Numbered from the stretch's first letter, positions 22,446-30,600 are shown. The stretch is DNA of 64,000 nucleotides from Eubacterium sp. (GCA_017619835.1 JAFZRN010000039.1:1-64000), one strand, 5' to 3'. Notes: generated by a model from the letters alone, not told the origin. Numbers and translations are program-made.

Positions 22446-22946
22446 ATGAATAACAGTATTTTAGTGATTGGCGGTGCAGATGGTCCGACTGTTCTATTCC
22501 TTTCCGAAATAGGTTGGCTTAATATATTTGGTTTGATAATAGTGGTATTGTTGTTAATTCCAAATATCATATATGCTTTAAAGGAAAAGAACGGGGAAAA
22601 CAAATGTACAAATAAATTCATGAATATTCTGGAACAAATTGGTCGTTATGGGAGTATGTTTCTAATGGTATTCAACATTGGCTTAGCGGAATTTGGGTTT
22701 TGGTCTGTTGGAGCCTTTATTGTTTACTTGTTTGGAAACATATTATTAATGACTTCTTACTGGCTGATTTGGGTGCTATATTTTAGAAAGAAAACACGTT
22801 GGAAACAGATGGCATTGGCACTTATTCCGACGGGTATATTTTTGCTGAGCGGTATAACAATGCTTCACGTTTTATTGATTATATTTGCGGTGACTTTTGG
22901 AATAGGACACATATACGTTACGAGTAAGAATTATGATTACGAATAG
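22446..22946 (+). CDS. Hypothetical four-helix membrane protein with OadB-like N-terminal motif
   Basis: 166 residues from ATG 22446 (AAAGGA 6 bases upstream; an upstream TTG reading is less likely). The N terminus ILVIGGADGPTVLFL closely resembles the IGGADGPT(S/A)I motif of sodium-pumping decarboxylase beta subunits. The rest (about four membrane helices, 166 residues) is far too short for that enzyme. In Lachnospiraceae this short motif seems to recur at the start of otherwise different small membrane proteins. Function unknown. Confidence 0.7.
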   Translation: MNNSILVIGGADGPTVLFLSEIGWLNIFGLIIVVLLLIPNIIYALKEKNGENKCTNKFMNILEQIGRYGSMFLMVFNIGLAEFGFWSVGAFIVYLFGNILLMTSYWLIWVLYFRKKTRWKQMALALIPTGIFLLSGITMLHVLLIIFAVTFGIGHIYVTSKNYDYE

Positions 22947-22956
22947 GTATAAGAAA

Positions 22957-23484
22957 ATGAAAAATTATTATGATGACGGAGAATTGAAAATCCGAAGTAT
23001 GATACCGGAAGATGCAAAGGTATTGTATGATACATATCTTTCCTACGGATGGCATCCTCAGATCAAAACTTATGAAGATTATTATATAGAACAGGAAAAA
23101 GGCGAAAGACTTGTATTCGTTGCTGAATATAAAGGTGAAGTGAAAGGTCAGTGTACTCTTGTTCTTCATCCAACAGAAGGCCCTTGGGGTGGTAAGGATT
23201 ATCCTGAAATTGTCGATTTGACAGTGTTCTCTGATATTCATTGCAAGGGTATAGGAAACAAGTTGCTTGATGTGGCAGAAAGTGAAGCTGCGAAATTGTC
23301 TGATATGGTGTTTTTGGCTGTTGGATTACACTCCGGTTATGGCCCTGCACAGCGAATCTACAGTAAACGCGGATACATTCCGGATGGAAGTGGTGTCTGG
23401 TATCAAAACAAAGTTCTGGAGCCGTATACACCTTGTGTTAATGACGATGACCTGCTTTTGTTTTTATCAAAAAATCTAAACTGA
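22957..23484 (+). CDS. GNAT family N-acetyltransferase
   Basis: About 175 residues from ATG 22957; an ATG at 22933 overlapping the previous gene has no RBS. The GNAT core has VFVAEYKGEVKGQCTLVL (beta4-like), IVDLTVFSDIHCKGIGNKLLDVAE (acetyl-CoA loop Q/R-x-x-G-x-G/A, here CKGIGN) and YGPAQRIYSKRGYIPDG. Substrate unknown. The next gene starts 14 bases on, so these small enzymes probably share a transcript. Confidence 0.86.
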   Translation: MKNYYDDGELKIRSMIPEDAKVLYDTYLSYGWHPQIKTYEDYYIEQEKGERLVFVAEYKGEVKGQCTLVLHPTEGPWGGKDYPEIVDLTVFSDIHCKGIGNKLLDVAESEAAKLSDMVFLAVGLHSGYGPAQRIYSKRGYIPDGSGVWYQNKVLEPYTPCVNDDDLLLFLSKNLN

Positions 23485-23498
23485 CATAGGTGAAAAAC

Positions 23499-24002
23499 AT
23501 GGATAATAAATCGTTATATATTCTGGCAGGATATGACGACCTGACAGAAGAAAAACTATCAGCAATACAAAACAAACTATATGAAGCGGGATTCGAAGGA
23601 TTTCAGACAAAAAATATCCCTATGCATTTTACTCTGGGATCTTATGATTGCAATCGCGAAGAAGACCTTATAAACCGCTTAAAAAGTATAGGTGATACAA
23701 TCGAGACATTCGAGGTATCATTCAATCATACTGGCTTGTTCAGGCTTCCGGAAAATGATGTTTTATTCATTAAGCCGGAATTAAGCAGGGAAATGCTTTC
23801 GCTGAAAGACCATTTTCTGGATAGTAAAGATCAATTCGAGTGGTCTCCTCACAGTACCTTGCTGATTGATAAATCTGATGTTATTCAAAAAGCAATGCCG
23901 ATAGTATTAGATGAGTTTTCTCCTTTTGCCGGAAAGGTGAAAAAGCTTTATCTTTATGAATTTTGGCCGACAAGACATATTTTAACAGTTGAGATCATGT
24001 AA
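23499..24002 (+). CDS. 2H phosphoesterase / 2'-5' RNA ligase-like protein
   Basis: 167 residues from ATG 23499 (AGG 8 bases upstream). Two H-x-T/S motifs of the 2H superfamily are present: MHFTLGSYD (~43) and SPHSTLLID (~122), at the spacing usual for LigT/YjcG-like proteins. Members hydrolyse cyclic phosphodiesters in RNA or small molecules. Nothing in the neighbourhood defines the substrate. Confidence 0.85.
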   Translation: MDNKSLYILAGYDDLTEEKLSAIQNKLYEAGFEGFQTKNIPMHFTLGSYDCNREEDLINRLKSIGDTIETFEVSFNHTGLFRLPENDVLFIKPELSREMLSLKDHFLDSKDQFEWSPHSTLLIDKSDVIQKAMPIVLDEFSPFAGKVKKLYLYEFWPTRHILTVEIM

Positions 24003-24022
24003 GAGAATATAGGAGTAAAAGA

Positions 24023-24631
24023 ATGAAACACATTATCACGGTTCAACACACACAGTCAGTTCACCACACGAATGGAATGGTTGGTTCTTGGACTGATTGG
24101 GATTTAACGGAGCTTGGGAAAAATCAGGCTGATCATATTGGTAAAAAACTAAAAGAAGAACTGGCAGGAAAAAAAGTGATCATGTATTCTTCGGATCTAA
24201 AGCGTGCTAAACAGACTGCTGACGAGATTGCAAAATATCTGGAAGTAAATCCGATATTAAAGAAAGAATTGAGAGAAAGAAATCTTGGAAAATGTTGTGG
24301 AAAGTCAGTACAGTGGCTTCGCGAGAATATTGAATCACCTGAGAATACAGTTGATGACAGATTATTTTCAGATGGTGAGAGCAGACGTGATGCATGGAAT
24401 CGTCTTTTACCATTCTTTGAAGACGTGATGGCAAGCGAAGAAGAAAATATAATCATCGTATCCCATGGAGATCTTTTAAGTATCTGGAATGCTATGTATC
24501 TGGGACTGCCGGTTGAATCATATTATCAGGTAGATATACATGGCCCGGCGGGAGGAGTATCTCACATGATCACCGGTGATGACGGAAAACATAGAGTAAG
24601 ACATATCAATGATATGTCCTATATTGTGTAG
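24023..24631 (+). CDS. Histidine phosphatase family protein with atypical N-terminal motif
   Basis: 202 residues. Phosphoglycerate mutase-like fold: WTDWDLTELGKNQA, MYSSDLKRAKQTADEIA and VSHGDLLSIW with the C-terminal catalytic His. The usual R-H-G at the start is Q-H-T (VQHTQSVHH). The phosphorylated His is kept, but the first phosphate-binding Arg is replaced. This variant occurs in a clostridial subgroup, so it may still be active on an unusual substrate. Located between the 2H protein and a flavodoxin-like gene. Confidence 0.87.
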   Translation: MKHIITVQHTQSVHHTNGMVGSWTDWDLTELGKNQADHIGKKLKEELAGKKVIMYSSDLKRAKQTADEIAKYLEVNPILKKELRERNLGKCCGKSVQWLRENIESPENTVDDRLFSDGESRRDAWNRLLPFFEDVMASEEENIIIVSHGDLLSIWNAMYLGLPVESYYQVDIHGPAGGVSHMITGDDGKHRVRHINDMSYIV

Positions 24632-24649
24632 CGAAAAAAGGAGAATATG

Positions 24650-25189
24650 ATGAGAGCGTTGGTTATCAATTGTAGTCCTGTCAAAACTGGTGCTACTGCA
24701 GAAATCAGTAGAATTGTTTCAGAGGAACTGGCTGACAGATATGATGTTAAATCTGTTTGTATTGATGATTATGATTTTTCTTTTTGCAGGGGATGCAGGA
24801 GTTGTCATGCAACAGCAGAATGTGTTCAACAGGATGATGTAGATATTCTGATGAGCGAATTTGAACAGGCAGATGTGATCATATCGGTATCACCTTCCTA
24901 TTGGGCTGATGTTCCGGGCCAGTTTAAGGCTTTTATAGATAGATGCACACCCTGGTGCAATACACATGAGCCACACAAGAGTATTCCGTCTGGAAAAAAA
25001 GGTTATGCCATTGCTCTTCGTACCGGTCCCAATGTTGCTGAGTGTAACAGAATTATTGGAACTATCGAACATTTTTATGGACATCTTGAAGTGGATTGCT
25101 GCGGCGGATTAGGACTTACATCAATCGAATATAGGGAAGATGTTGAAACCAGAAAGCAGGAAATAATAGATTTTTGTAAGGCTATCTGA
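24650..25189 (+). CDS. Flavodoxin-family NAD(P)H-dependent oxidoreductase
   Basis: About 179 residues. N-terminal FMN phosphate loop NCSPVKTGATAEI, the CRGCRSCHATAECVQQDD segment typical of the iron-sulfur flavoprotein/NADPH-quinone reductase branch, and SPSYWADVPGQFKAFIDR. ATG 24650 is better spaced from AAGGAG than the adjoining ATG 24647. It likely reduces small electrophiles or quinones with FMN. A shorter relative lies at 36804. Confidence 0.87.
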   Translation: MRALVINCSPVKTGATAEISRIVSEELADRYDVKSVCIDDYDFSFCRGCRSCHATAECVQQDDVDILMSEFEQADVIISVSPSYWADVPGQFKAFIDRCTPWCNTHEPHKSIPSGKKGYAIALRTGPNVAECNRIIGTIEHFYGHLEVDCCGGLGLTSIEYREDVETRKQEIIDFCKAI

Positions 25190-25265
25190 CAAGTCAGAAT
25201 CGATAGCTGAGTTGAATAACGACTAAAAGGGTTATGAATAGAGAAGATACCGGTTTTCTTTCTTG

Positions 25266-25294
25266 TTGACATTTCCAACTTATCGGCGTATTAT
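25266..25294 (+). promoter_or_regulatory. Sigma-A-type promoter of the leader-peptide attenuator
   Basis: TTGACA (25266-25271), a 17-base spacer, then TATTAT (25289-25294). Transcription would begin near 25301, just before the leader peptide. Confidence 0.85.
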
Positions 25295-25320
25295 GGCATG
25301 CATATTAATTCAAAGAGGAA

Positions 25321-25386
25321 ATGAAACTGATGCTGATTAACAGTAATAAAAAACAGCATAAGCAGAGAAGACGTAGGTTTTTGTAG
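25321..25386 (+). CDS. Leader peptide (21 codons, Lys/Arg-rich)
   Basis: A frame starting with ATG 25321 (or ATG 25330) ends at TAG 25384-25386. The product begins MKLMLINS and ends KQRRRRFL, with a cluster of basic residues next to its C terminus. GAGG lies just upstream (25315-25318). It sits between a strong promoter and a three-hairpin attenuator. Arg/Lys-x-Arg/Lys motifs are the established macrolide-dependent ribosome stalling signal, so a drug-sensing or translation-sensing leader is likely, though not demonstrated. Peptide coding, rather than chance, is supported by the whole arrangement. Confidence 0.65.
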   Translation: MKLMLINSNKKQHKQRRRRFL

Positions 25387-25400
25387 CCACTACAGATTAT

Positions 25401-25514
25401 CCGTATGGCTGCTTGAACATATGTCTTGTTGCTGTACGGTGCTGTTAATAAGTAAAATATAAACAGAACCGTAAATGATCAGAAAGTGTATGAATATTTA
25501 CGATTCTGTTTTTT
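25401..25514 (+). terminator. Three-hairpin transcription attenuator
   Basis: Hairpin 1: CCGTATGGC (25401-25409) pairs with GCTGTACGG (25431-25439). Antiterminator: ACGGTGCTGTT (25436-25446) can pair with AACAGAACCGT (25462-25472) with one mismatch. Terminator: AACAGAACCGTAAAT (25462-25476) pairs with ATTTACGATTCTGTT (25496-25510), one mismatch, then a T run. Hairpin 1 blocks the antiterminator, and the antiterminator blocks the terminator. A ribosome stalled on the leader peptide would favour read-through into the next gene. Confidence 0.8.
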
Positions 25515-25537
25515 CTTTACTTGGAAAGGAGATTGAG

Positions 25538-25987
25538 ATGGAGAACAATCAAAAGGAAAAAGCACTTATTTACTTTAGTGAGAAATTTCACTGTTCACAA
25601 GCAGTACTTGCTTCATATGCTGAGGAATGCGGGATTACCGAGGAACAGGCATTGAAGCTTGGTTCATGCTTTGGAAGCGGAATGAGAAAGGGTGAAGTTT
25701 GCGGGGCGTGTTCAGGAGCTCTTATGGTTTTAGGCCTCCTGTATGGACAAAGTATAAAAGGTGATATGAATGAACGCCATCGTTCTGACGAGGTAAATGA
25801 TTATTTTCTAAAGCGTTTTAAGGAGATAAACGGCTCATATATATGCAATGATCTATTGGGTTATGACATTTCTACTTCGGAGGGACGGCAGGCTGTTTTA
25901 GAAAAAGGATTGTTTACGGATTTCTGCCCTAAGATGGTTGCGAGCGCAGTAGATATAATCGAAGAGATGAAGACAATTTATTCTTAA
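25538..25987 (+). CDS. C_GCAxxG_C_C family protein (putative redox protein)
   Basis: 149 residues from ATG 25538 (AAAGGAGA 5 bases upstream). It has the family pattern: FHCSQAVLASYAEECG (first Cys), GSCFGSGMRKGEVCGACSGALM (Cys-Gly-Ala-Cys) and DFCPKMV at the C terminus. Members are small proteins of unknown biochemical function thought to bind a metal or redox centre through these Cys. Expression seems governed by the upstream leader-peptide attenuator, a surprising control for such a gene. Confidence 0.88.
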   Translation: MENNQKEKALIYFSEKFHCSQAVLASYAEECGITEEQALKLGSCFGSGMRKGEVCGACSGALMVLGLLYGQSIKGDMNERHRSDEVNDYFLKRFKEINGSYICNDLLGYDISTSEGRQAVLEKGLFTDFCPKMVASAVDIIEEMKTIYS

Positions 25988-26005
25988 CATAGAGAGGATA
26001 AAGCT

Positions 26006-26521
26006 ATGGAAGATTACTTGATCAGAGAAGTGAAAATAGAAGATGCGGGAAGGCTGGCTGAGATATATTCATATTATGTTACAAATTCTGCTATTTCATT
26101 TGAATATGATGCTCCTTCAGTAAGTGAGTTTGAAGAGCGTATCAGAAAAACGAAAGAAAGGTATCCGTATCTTGTGTGCGAAAAAGATGGGCTTGTGATA
26201 GGATATATCTATGCAGGTCCTTATAGTACAAGAGATGCATACTTCCGTACGGCGTCATCATCGATATATATTGATAAGGACTATCATAGACGTGGGATTG
26301 GCCGTATGCTGTATAAGGAATTAGAGCCCCGACTCCGAAGCATGGGAATCGTAAATCTGCTTGCAGGTGCAGCTTACACGGAAGTGGAAGATGAATACCT
26401 GACAAATGACAGTTATAGATTTCATACAAGCATTGGATTTGACAAAGTGGCTCATATGAGATCAATAGGAATAAAGTTTGACAGATGGTACGATCTTTTA
26501 TGGATGCAGAAGAAATTATGA
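26006..26521 (+). CDS. GNAT acetyltransferase, phosphinothricin acetyltransferase (Pat)-like
   Basis: 171 residues. The N terminus LIREVKIEDAGRLAEIYSYYVTNSAISFEYDAPS follows the Pat/Bar pattern (I...Y..YV..S..SFE...P). YIDKDYHRRGIGRMLYKELE is the acetyl-CoA loop, and HTSIGFDKVAHMRSIGIKFDRWYDLLWMQK is the typical Pat end (W-x-D). Such enzymes often acetylate amino groups of toxic amino-acid analogues or methionine sulfoximine. It lies 18 bases after the previous gene and is probably read from the same attenuated promoter. Confidence 0.85.
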   Translation: MEDYLIREVKIEDAGRLAEIYSYYVTNSAISFEYDAPSVSEFEERIRKTKERYPYLVCEKDGLVIGYIYAGPYSTRDAYFRTASSSIYIDKDYHRRGIGRMLYKELEPRLRSMGIVNLLAGAAYTEVEDEYLTNDSYRFHTSIGFDKVAHMRSIGIKFDRWYDLLWMQKKL

Positions 26522-26570
26522 TATAATTAACCTCGATTGGTGTGGAGTATATATAAGCGGAGAGAAAAAT

Positions 26571-26705
26571 ATGATCGATTATGAAATAACAAACACTATG
26601 ACTCCCGAAGAGTACATGGAGATGAAGGTATCGATAGAAGAGGTGGCTTTTGTCGGTGATAAAAAGCCTGTTGGAGGTTTTGAATTATGCGGATTGAACA
26701 TATAG
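26571..26705 (+). pseudogene. N-terminal fragment of a GNAT acetyltransferase
   Basis: 44 codons starting MIDYEITNTMTPEEYMEMK, which looks like the first strand and helix of a GNAT protein. The rest of the domain, including the acetyl-CoA loop, is absent. The frame runs on into the RBS and start of the VOC gene (overlap of 19 bases). GGAGAGAAAAAT precedes the ATG, so it may still be translated and couple to the next gene. Confidence 0.6.
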
Positions 26706-27070
26706 CTATGTATGTAAATGATTTGGAAGCTGCAAGAGATTTCTTTGTAAGATATCTTGGCGGTGTATCTAATGATGGCTACCATAATAAAACAACAGAT
26801 TTCAGATCATATTTTATCTCGTTTGATGACGGCGCCAGGCTGGAGATCATGAATAAACCGGGGATGACAGATTCCGAAAAGGCAGTAAATCAAACAGGTT
26901 ATATTCATGTGGCATTCAGTGTTGGAAGCCGTGAGAAAGTAGATGAGATAACAAGCTTGTTAAAAGCAGATGGATATGAAGTATTAAGCGGCCCGAGAAC
27001 CACCGGCGACGGATATTATGAAAGCTGTGTTGTCGCAGTGGAGGGGAATCAGATAGAGATAACAGTTTGA
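26687..27070 (+). CDS. VOC family (glyoxalase/bleomycin resistance/dioxygenase) protein
   Basis: 127 residues, one complete vicinal-oxygen-chelate unit pair: [25 protein letters not shown] at the start, RLEIMNKPG in the middle, [19 protein letters not shown] and [13 protein letters not shown] at the end. The metal-binding His (HIA), His (HVA) and Glu (EGNQIE region) are present. TTGGAGG precedes the ATG. Likely a lactoylglutathione lyase-like or small-molecule resistance protein. Confidence 0.88.
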   Translation: MRIEHIAMYVNDLEAARDFFVRYLGGVSNDGYHNKTTDFRSYFISFDDGARLEIMNKPGMTDSEKAVNQTGYIHVAFSVGSREKVDEITSLLKADGYEVLSGPRTTGDGYYESCVVAVEGNQIEITV

Positions 27071-27095
27071 TAAAAAGAAAAGGAGAATCTGAAGT

Positions 27096-28133
27096 ATGAA
27101 AACAAGAATAGCTTTCTTCGATGCAAAAGATTATGACAAGGAATCATTTATCAGATCAAATAGTGATGAGAACTTCGATATCAGTTATTTCGAAACAAGA
27201 CTATCAAAAGATACCTGCCGCCTGGCAGAAGGCTTCGATGCGGTCTGCGTATTCGTTAATGATGACATCAATAAAGATGTGATCGATATGCTTGTAGACA
27301 TGGATGTAAAGCTGATAGCACTTCGCTGCGCCGGCTATAACAATGTCGATATTGATTATGCATATAAGAAGCTGCATGTTGTACGTGTGCCTGCATATTC
27401 TCCTTATGCAGTTGCAGAGCATGCGATGGCGCTTCTTCTTACATCGGTCAGAAGAATTCATAAAGCATACATCCGTACAAAAGATTTCAATTTCAGCCTG
27501 AATGGTCTGACGGGATTTGATCTTCACGGAAAAACTGTCGGCGTTGTAGGAACAGGTAAGATAGGAAGAATCTTTATAGATATCTGCCGTGGATTTGGAA
27601 TGAACATTATTGCCTATGATAAGTTCCCGGCTGAGGGAAGCGGAATTGAATACGTATCTCTTGATGAATTGTGGGAGAGAAGTGATATCATTTCCTTCCA
27701 CTGTCCTTTGACAGATGAGAATCATCATATGGTGAATGAAGAGACAATTGAAAAGATGAAGAAGGGTGTTATTCTGATCAATACATCCAGAGGCGCACTC
27801 ATCGATGCCGAAGCACTTGTTGAAGGGATAAAGCAGCGTAAAGTCGGAGCGGCATGCCTCGATGTATACGAAGAAGAATCAGATGTATTCTTCCATGATT
27901 ATTCTAATCATATAGTGAATGATGATGTTCTGGCGAGACTCATTTCCATGCCTAATGTAATCGTTACATCTCACCAGGCATTCCTTACTCAGGAAGCGCT
28001 TTCCAACATCGCAGACACAACACTCGAGAATGTGAAAGACTTCTTTGAAAACGGCTACAGTAAAAACGAAGTTTGCTATAAATGTGCATTAATCAACACT
28101 TGCAATCAAGACCATAACAAGAAGTGCTTCTAA
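27096..28133 (+). CDS. D-lactate dehydrogenase / D-2-hydroxyacid dehydrogenase
   Basis: 345 residues. The NAD-binding GTGKIGRIFIDICRGFG motif (~152), the catalytic Arg in NTSRGALIDAEAL (~236), Glu in DVYEEESDVFF and His in SHQAFLTQEAL (~296) are all present. RCAGYNNVDI and PAYSPYAVAEHAMAL are typical of the D-lactate branch (LdhA-like). It probably reduces pyruvate to D-lactate with NADH, a fermentation exit. The last ~20 residues carry several Cys (EVCYKC, CNQDHNKKCF), an unusual tail. AAAAGGAGA lies upstream. Confidence 0.92.
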   Translation: MKTRIAFFDAKDYDKESFIRSNSDENFDISYFETRLSKDTCRLAEGFDAVCVFVNDDINKDVIDMLVDMDVKLIALRCAGYNNVDIDYAYKKLHVVRVPAYSPYAVAEHAMALLLTSVRRIHKAYIRTKDFNFSLNGLTGFDLHGKTVGVVGTGKIGRIFIDICRGFGMNIIAYDKFPAEGSGIEYVSLDELWERSDIISFHCPLTDENHHMVNEETIEKMKKGVILINTSRGALIDAEALVEGIKQRKVGAACLDVYEEESDVFFHDYSNHIVNDDVLARLISMPNVIVTSHQAFLTQEALSNIADTTLENVKDFFENGYSKNEVCYKCALINTCNQDHNKKCF

Positions 28134-28186
28134 TGCATGAGCTGGAATATATAGTGTTAAGGAAATGATTGAAAGAATAAATTAAC

Positions 28187-28642
28187 ATGATCCGTTTAAA
28201 AACTATTACAAAAGACAACATAGATGCGGTATTAAACTTACGAGTATTTGACGAACAAAAGAAATTTGTATCTACAACGGCAGAATCATTAGCCGAGGCC
28301 TACGTCTATAAAGACACGGCCTTTCCGTTTGCCGTCTATGAAGATGACGAGATTGTCGGCTTCATTATGATGGGCTATTACGAGGCGAAAGAGTATTACA
28401 CCTTGTGGAAGCTGCTGATCGATAAGAATCACCAGAACAAAGGCTACGGACGAAAAGCGCTTGAGCTTGGCATTCAATTTCTCAAAGAAAAGTATAATGT
28501 CAAAGCAATCTATACAGGTGTGTCTCCCGGAAATGATGTCGCCAAACGCTTATACACTTCAATGGGATTCGTTGAGACGGGAGTATTTGAAAACAACATG
28601 GAAGAGCTGGTATATGATAACAATAACGAAACAACAGGCTAG
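28187..28642 (+). CDS. GNAT acetyltransferase, spermine/spermidine acetyltransferase-like
   Basis: 151 residues. FPFAVYEDDEIVGFIMMGY, then LWKLLIDKNHQNKGYGRKALELGI (acetyl-CoA loop QNKGYG) and YTGVSPGNDVAKRLYTSMGFVETG. The order and length match the BltD/PaiA-type diamine acetyltransferases. A polyamine synthesis cluster lies 4 kb downstream, giving some support to a polyamine substrate (inference). It overlaps the next gene by 29 bases. Confidence 0.83.
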   Translation: MIRLKTITKDNIDAVLNLRVFDEQKKFVSTTAESLAEAYVYKDTAFPFAVYEDDEIVGFIMMGYYEAKEYYTLWKLLIDKNHQNKGYGRKALELGIQFLKEKYNVKAIYTGVSPGNDVAKRLYTSMGFVETGVFENNMEELVYDNNNETTG

Positions 28643-29819
28643 ACAATTTATTCTCGCAAAACAAGGACTGATAGGTTCTTATCGGTTTAGTGGAAAAGAT
28701 GGGGCGCTGGAGTATGTGCGACAGGCGGGATGCATTCAGTTTGATCCGGTAGATGTTTGCGGAAAAAACGCCGAGCTGACATTACAATCTAGAGTAAAGG
28801 GCTTCAAGAAGTCAATGCTTAGTGATCTGCTTTATAAGGACAGATTGCTGGTTGACTATGCAGATAAAGAGCTGTCAATATGGCCAACAGAAGATTGGCC
28901 TTATTTTTCATCCTATAGAGATAGAAGCCGTGAGTTAGGCAAGACATTTGACGGCATAGAAGATTTGAGGAAACAGGCGGTTAAATATATTGATGAAAAT
29001 GGCCCGGTATGCAGCAGCTCTCTTCCGATCGAGGGAGAGATATTCTGGCATTCATCCATGCATTGGAGTGGAAACTGGCAGAAACCTTCTCCGGCAGCAA
29101 GATCAATTTTGGAACAGTTATATACGGATGGTGAACTGATCATTCATCATAAACAGGGAAGCCGTAAGTATTATGATCTTGCAGATAAATATATATCATC
29201 ATCTATTCTTGAATCGGAAAACCCATGTGATGATGAAGAGAGCTTTCTTTGCTGGAGAGTACTGCGTAGGATCGGGGCAGTAGGACTTTTATGGGATAAG
29301 AACAGCACAGCATTTCTGGGGATATATATTAATGCCGAAACAAGAAAGAAGATATACTCGATCCTGGAAGCAGAGGGTAAGATCCTTTCTGTGATGGTAG
29401 AAGGCATAAAGGTGCCATTTTACTATCGCTCTGAAGATGATGAGTTGATGAAGAAGATAATAGATGGCAGCGCAGATTTAAAACCCCGTATGTCATTTAT
29501 TGCTCCGCTTGATCCGATGATGTGGGATAAGGCTCTGATACTTTCGGTATTTGATTTCCGGTACTCGTGGGAGATATATACACCGGCTGTGAAAAGAAAG
29601 TATGGATATTATACACTTCCCATTGTTTATGGAGATCGGTTTGTAGGACGCATCGATACTGCTGCCGATCGAAAGAACGGTATCCTTCAGATGAAGGGAC
29701 TTTGGTGGGAAGAAGATGTTCGTAATACAAAAAAATTAGATAATGCTCTTGAGAGCACTATAAAAAGATTTGCAAGGTTTAATAACTGTTATGATTATAA
29801 GAAAAGCGACAACAACTGA
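28614..29819 (+). CDS. Winged-helix DNA-binding protein, AlkZ/YcaQ family (HTH_42)
   Basis: 401 residues from ATG 28614, inside the end of the GNAT gene. Features of the AlkZ-like family: QARQFILAKQGLIG at the start, VRQAGCIQFDPVDVCGKNAELTLQSRV (the family's Q-x-D motif region), LLWRVLRR-like helices and the C-terminal PLDPMMWDKALILSVFDFRYSWEIYTPAVKRKYGYYTLPI block. AlkZ and YcaQ are DNA glycosylases that unhook crosslinks or remove alkylated bases. This homologue probably acts on a DNA lesion. Confidence 0.85.
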   Translation: MITITKQQARQFILAKQGLIGSYRFSGKDGALEYVRQAGCIQFDPVDVCGKNAELTLQSRVKGFKKSMLSDLLYKDRLLVDYADKELSIWPTEDWPYFSSYRDRSRELGKTFDGIEDLRKQAVKYIDENGPVCSSSLPIEGEIFWHSSMHWSGNWQKPSPAARSILEQLYTDGELIIHHKQGSRKYYDLADKYISSSILESENPCDDEESFLCWRVLRRIGAVGLLWDKNSTAFLGIYINAETRKKIYSILEAEGKILSVMVEGIKVPFYYRSEDDELMKKIIDGSADLKPRMSFIAPLDPMMWDKALILSVFDFRYSWEIYTPAVKRKYGYYTLPIVYGDRFVGRIDTAADRKNGILQMKGLWWEEDVRNTKKLDNALESTIKRFARFNNCYDYKKSDNN

Positions 29820-29865
29820 TATAGAGAGCCTTCGTCCGTTATATCTGGAACTGGAAAAAGGATGA
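29791..29865 (+). pseudogene. N-terminal fragment of a second GNAT acetyltransferase
   Basis: 24 codons reading MIIRKATTTDIESLRPLYLE..., the typical GNAT start, then a stop. No further GNAT sequence follows before the next gene at 29923. It overlaps the end of the AlkZ-like gene by 29 bases. With the fragment at 26571 it suggests GNAT genes were cut by deletions here. Confidence 0.6.
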
Positions 29866-29922
29866 AAACTATTGAAGTTTATCTATAATTGAGAAAAGAT
29901 ACAGTAATGGAGGAAAAGACCG

Positions 29923-30468
29923 ATGGAGCTATATAAAGGCAGGCCGGAAAATGAAGAAGGAAGACTTCCGAGAGAGATCAGGACATATGACTGTCTTGAT
30001 AAACTTGGGATAGAATACTACCGTACCGATCATGAACCAGCAGATAACATGGAGGCCTGCAATATAATAGATAAGGTGCTTGGCGTCATTATATGTAAGA
30101 ACCTGTTTCTATGTAACAGACAGAAGACAAAGTTCTATCTTCTGATGATGCCCGGAGATAAGAAGTTCAAAACCAAAGAACTCTCATCCCAGATCAATTC
30201 TGCGAGACTGTCATTTGCGGATGCCGATGATATGCTGAAGTATCTCGACATCGAGCCGGGTGCAGTAAGTATTATGGGACTTATGAACGATAAGAACCAT
30301 GAAGTTCAGCTTCTTATCGATGAGGATGTGCTGGAAGGTGAAGACCTTGGATGTCATCCGTGTGTATGCACTTCAAGCTTAAAGATGAAAACAAAAGATG
30401 TAATTGAAAAGTTCCTTCCGGCGATAGGACATGACTTCATGAAAGTCCATCTAGTGGGAGAAGACTAG
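29923..30468 (+). CDS. Aminoacyl-tRNA deacylase, ProX/PrdX-type (YbaK domain)
   Basis: 181 residues. LDKLGIEYYRTDHEPADNMEACN, then CKNLFLCNRQKTKFYLLMMPGDKKFKTKEL, LDIEPGAVSIMGLMNDKNHEVQLLID and CHPCVCTSSLKMKTKDVIEKFL are the ProX (prolyl-tRNA deacylase) signatures including the catalytic Lys (CKNLF). It hydrolyses Ala-tRNA-Pro in trans in known homologues. GGAGGAAAAGACCG precedes the ATG. A terminator follows at 30493. Confidence 0.92.
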   Translation: MELYKGRPENEEGRLPREIRTYDCLDKLGIEYYRTDHEPADNMEACNIIDKVLGVIICKNLFLCNRQKTKFYLLMMPGDKKFKTKELSSQINSARLSFADADDMLKYLDIEPGAVSIMGLMNDKNHEVQLLIDEDVLEGEDLGCHPCVCTSSLKMKTKDVIEKFLPAIGHDFMKVHLVGED

Positions 30469-30492
30469 GTGCTTATGAAATAGAAGCAAGTC

Positions 30493-30527
30493 AACCAGAT
30501 CTGCAAATAGAGTGGATCTGGTTTTTA
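30493..30527 (+). terminator. Intrinsic terminator after the deacylase gene
   Basis: AACCAGATC pairs with GATCTGGTT (9 bp) around 13 bases, then a T run. It closes the unit before the next promoter. Confidence 0.88.
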
Positions 30528-30528
30528 A

Positions 30529-30557
30529 TTGACTATTTAGTTTGAAATTGATATTAT
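30529..30557 (+). promoter_or_regulatory. Sigma-A-type promoter for the HTH-ORF6N pair
   Basis: TTGACT (30529-30534), 17-base spacer, TATTAT (30552-30557), followed 44 bases later by the HTH gene. It abuts the terminator upstream. Confidence 0.8.
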
Positions 30558-30600
30558 AAAACTAACGCAGAGCGTCACTTGATTTGTAGAGGATATTTGT

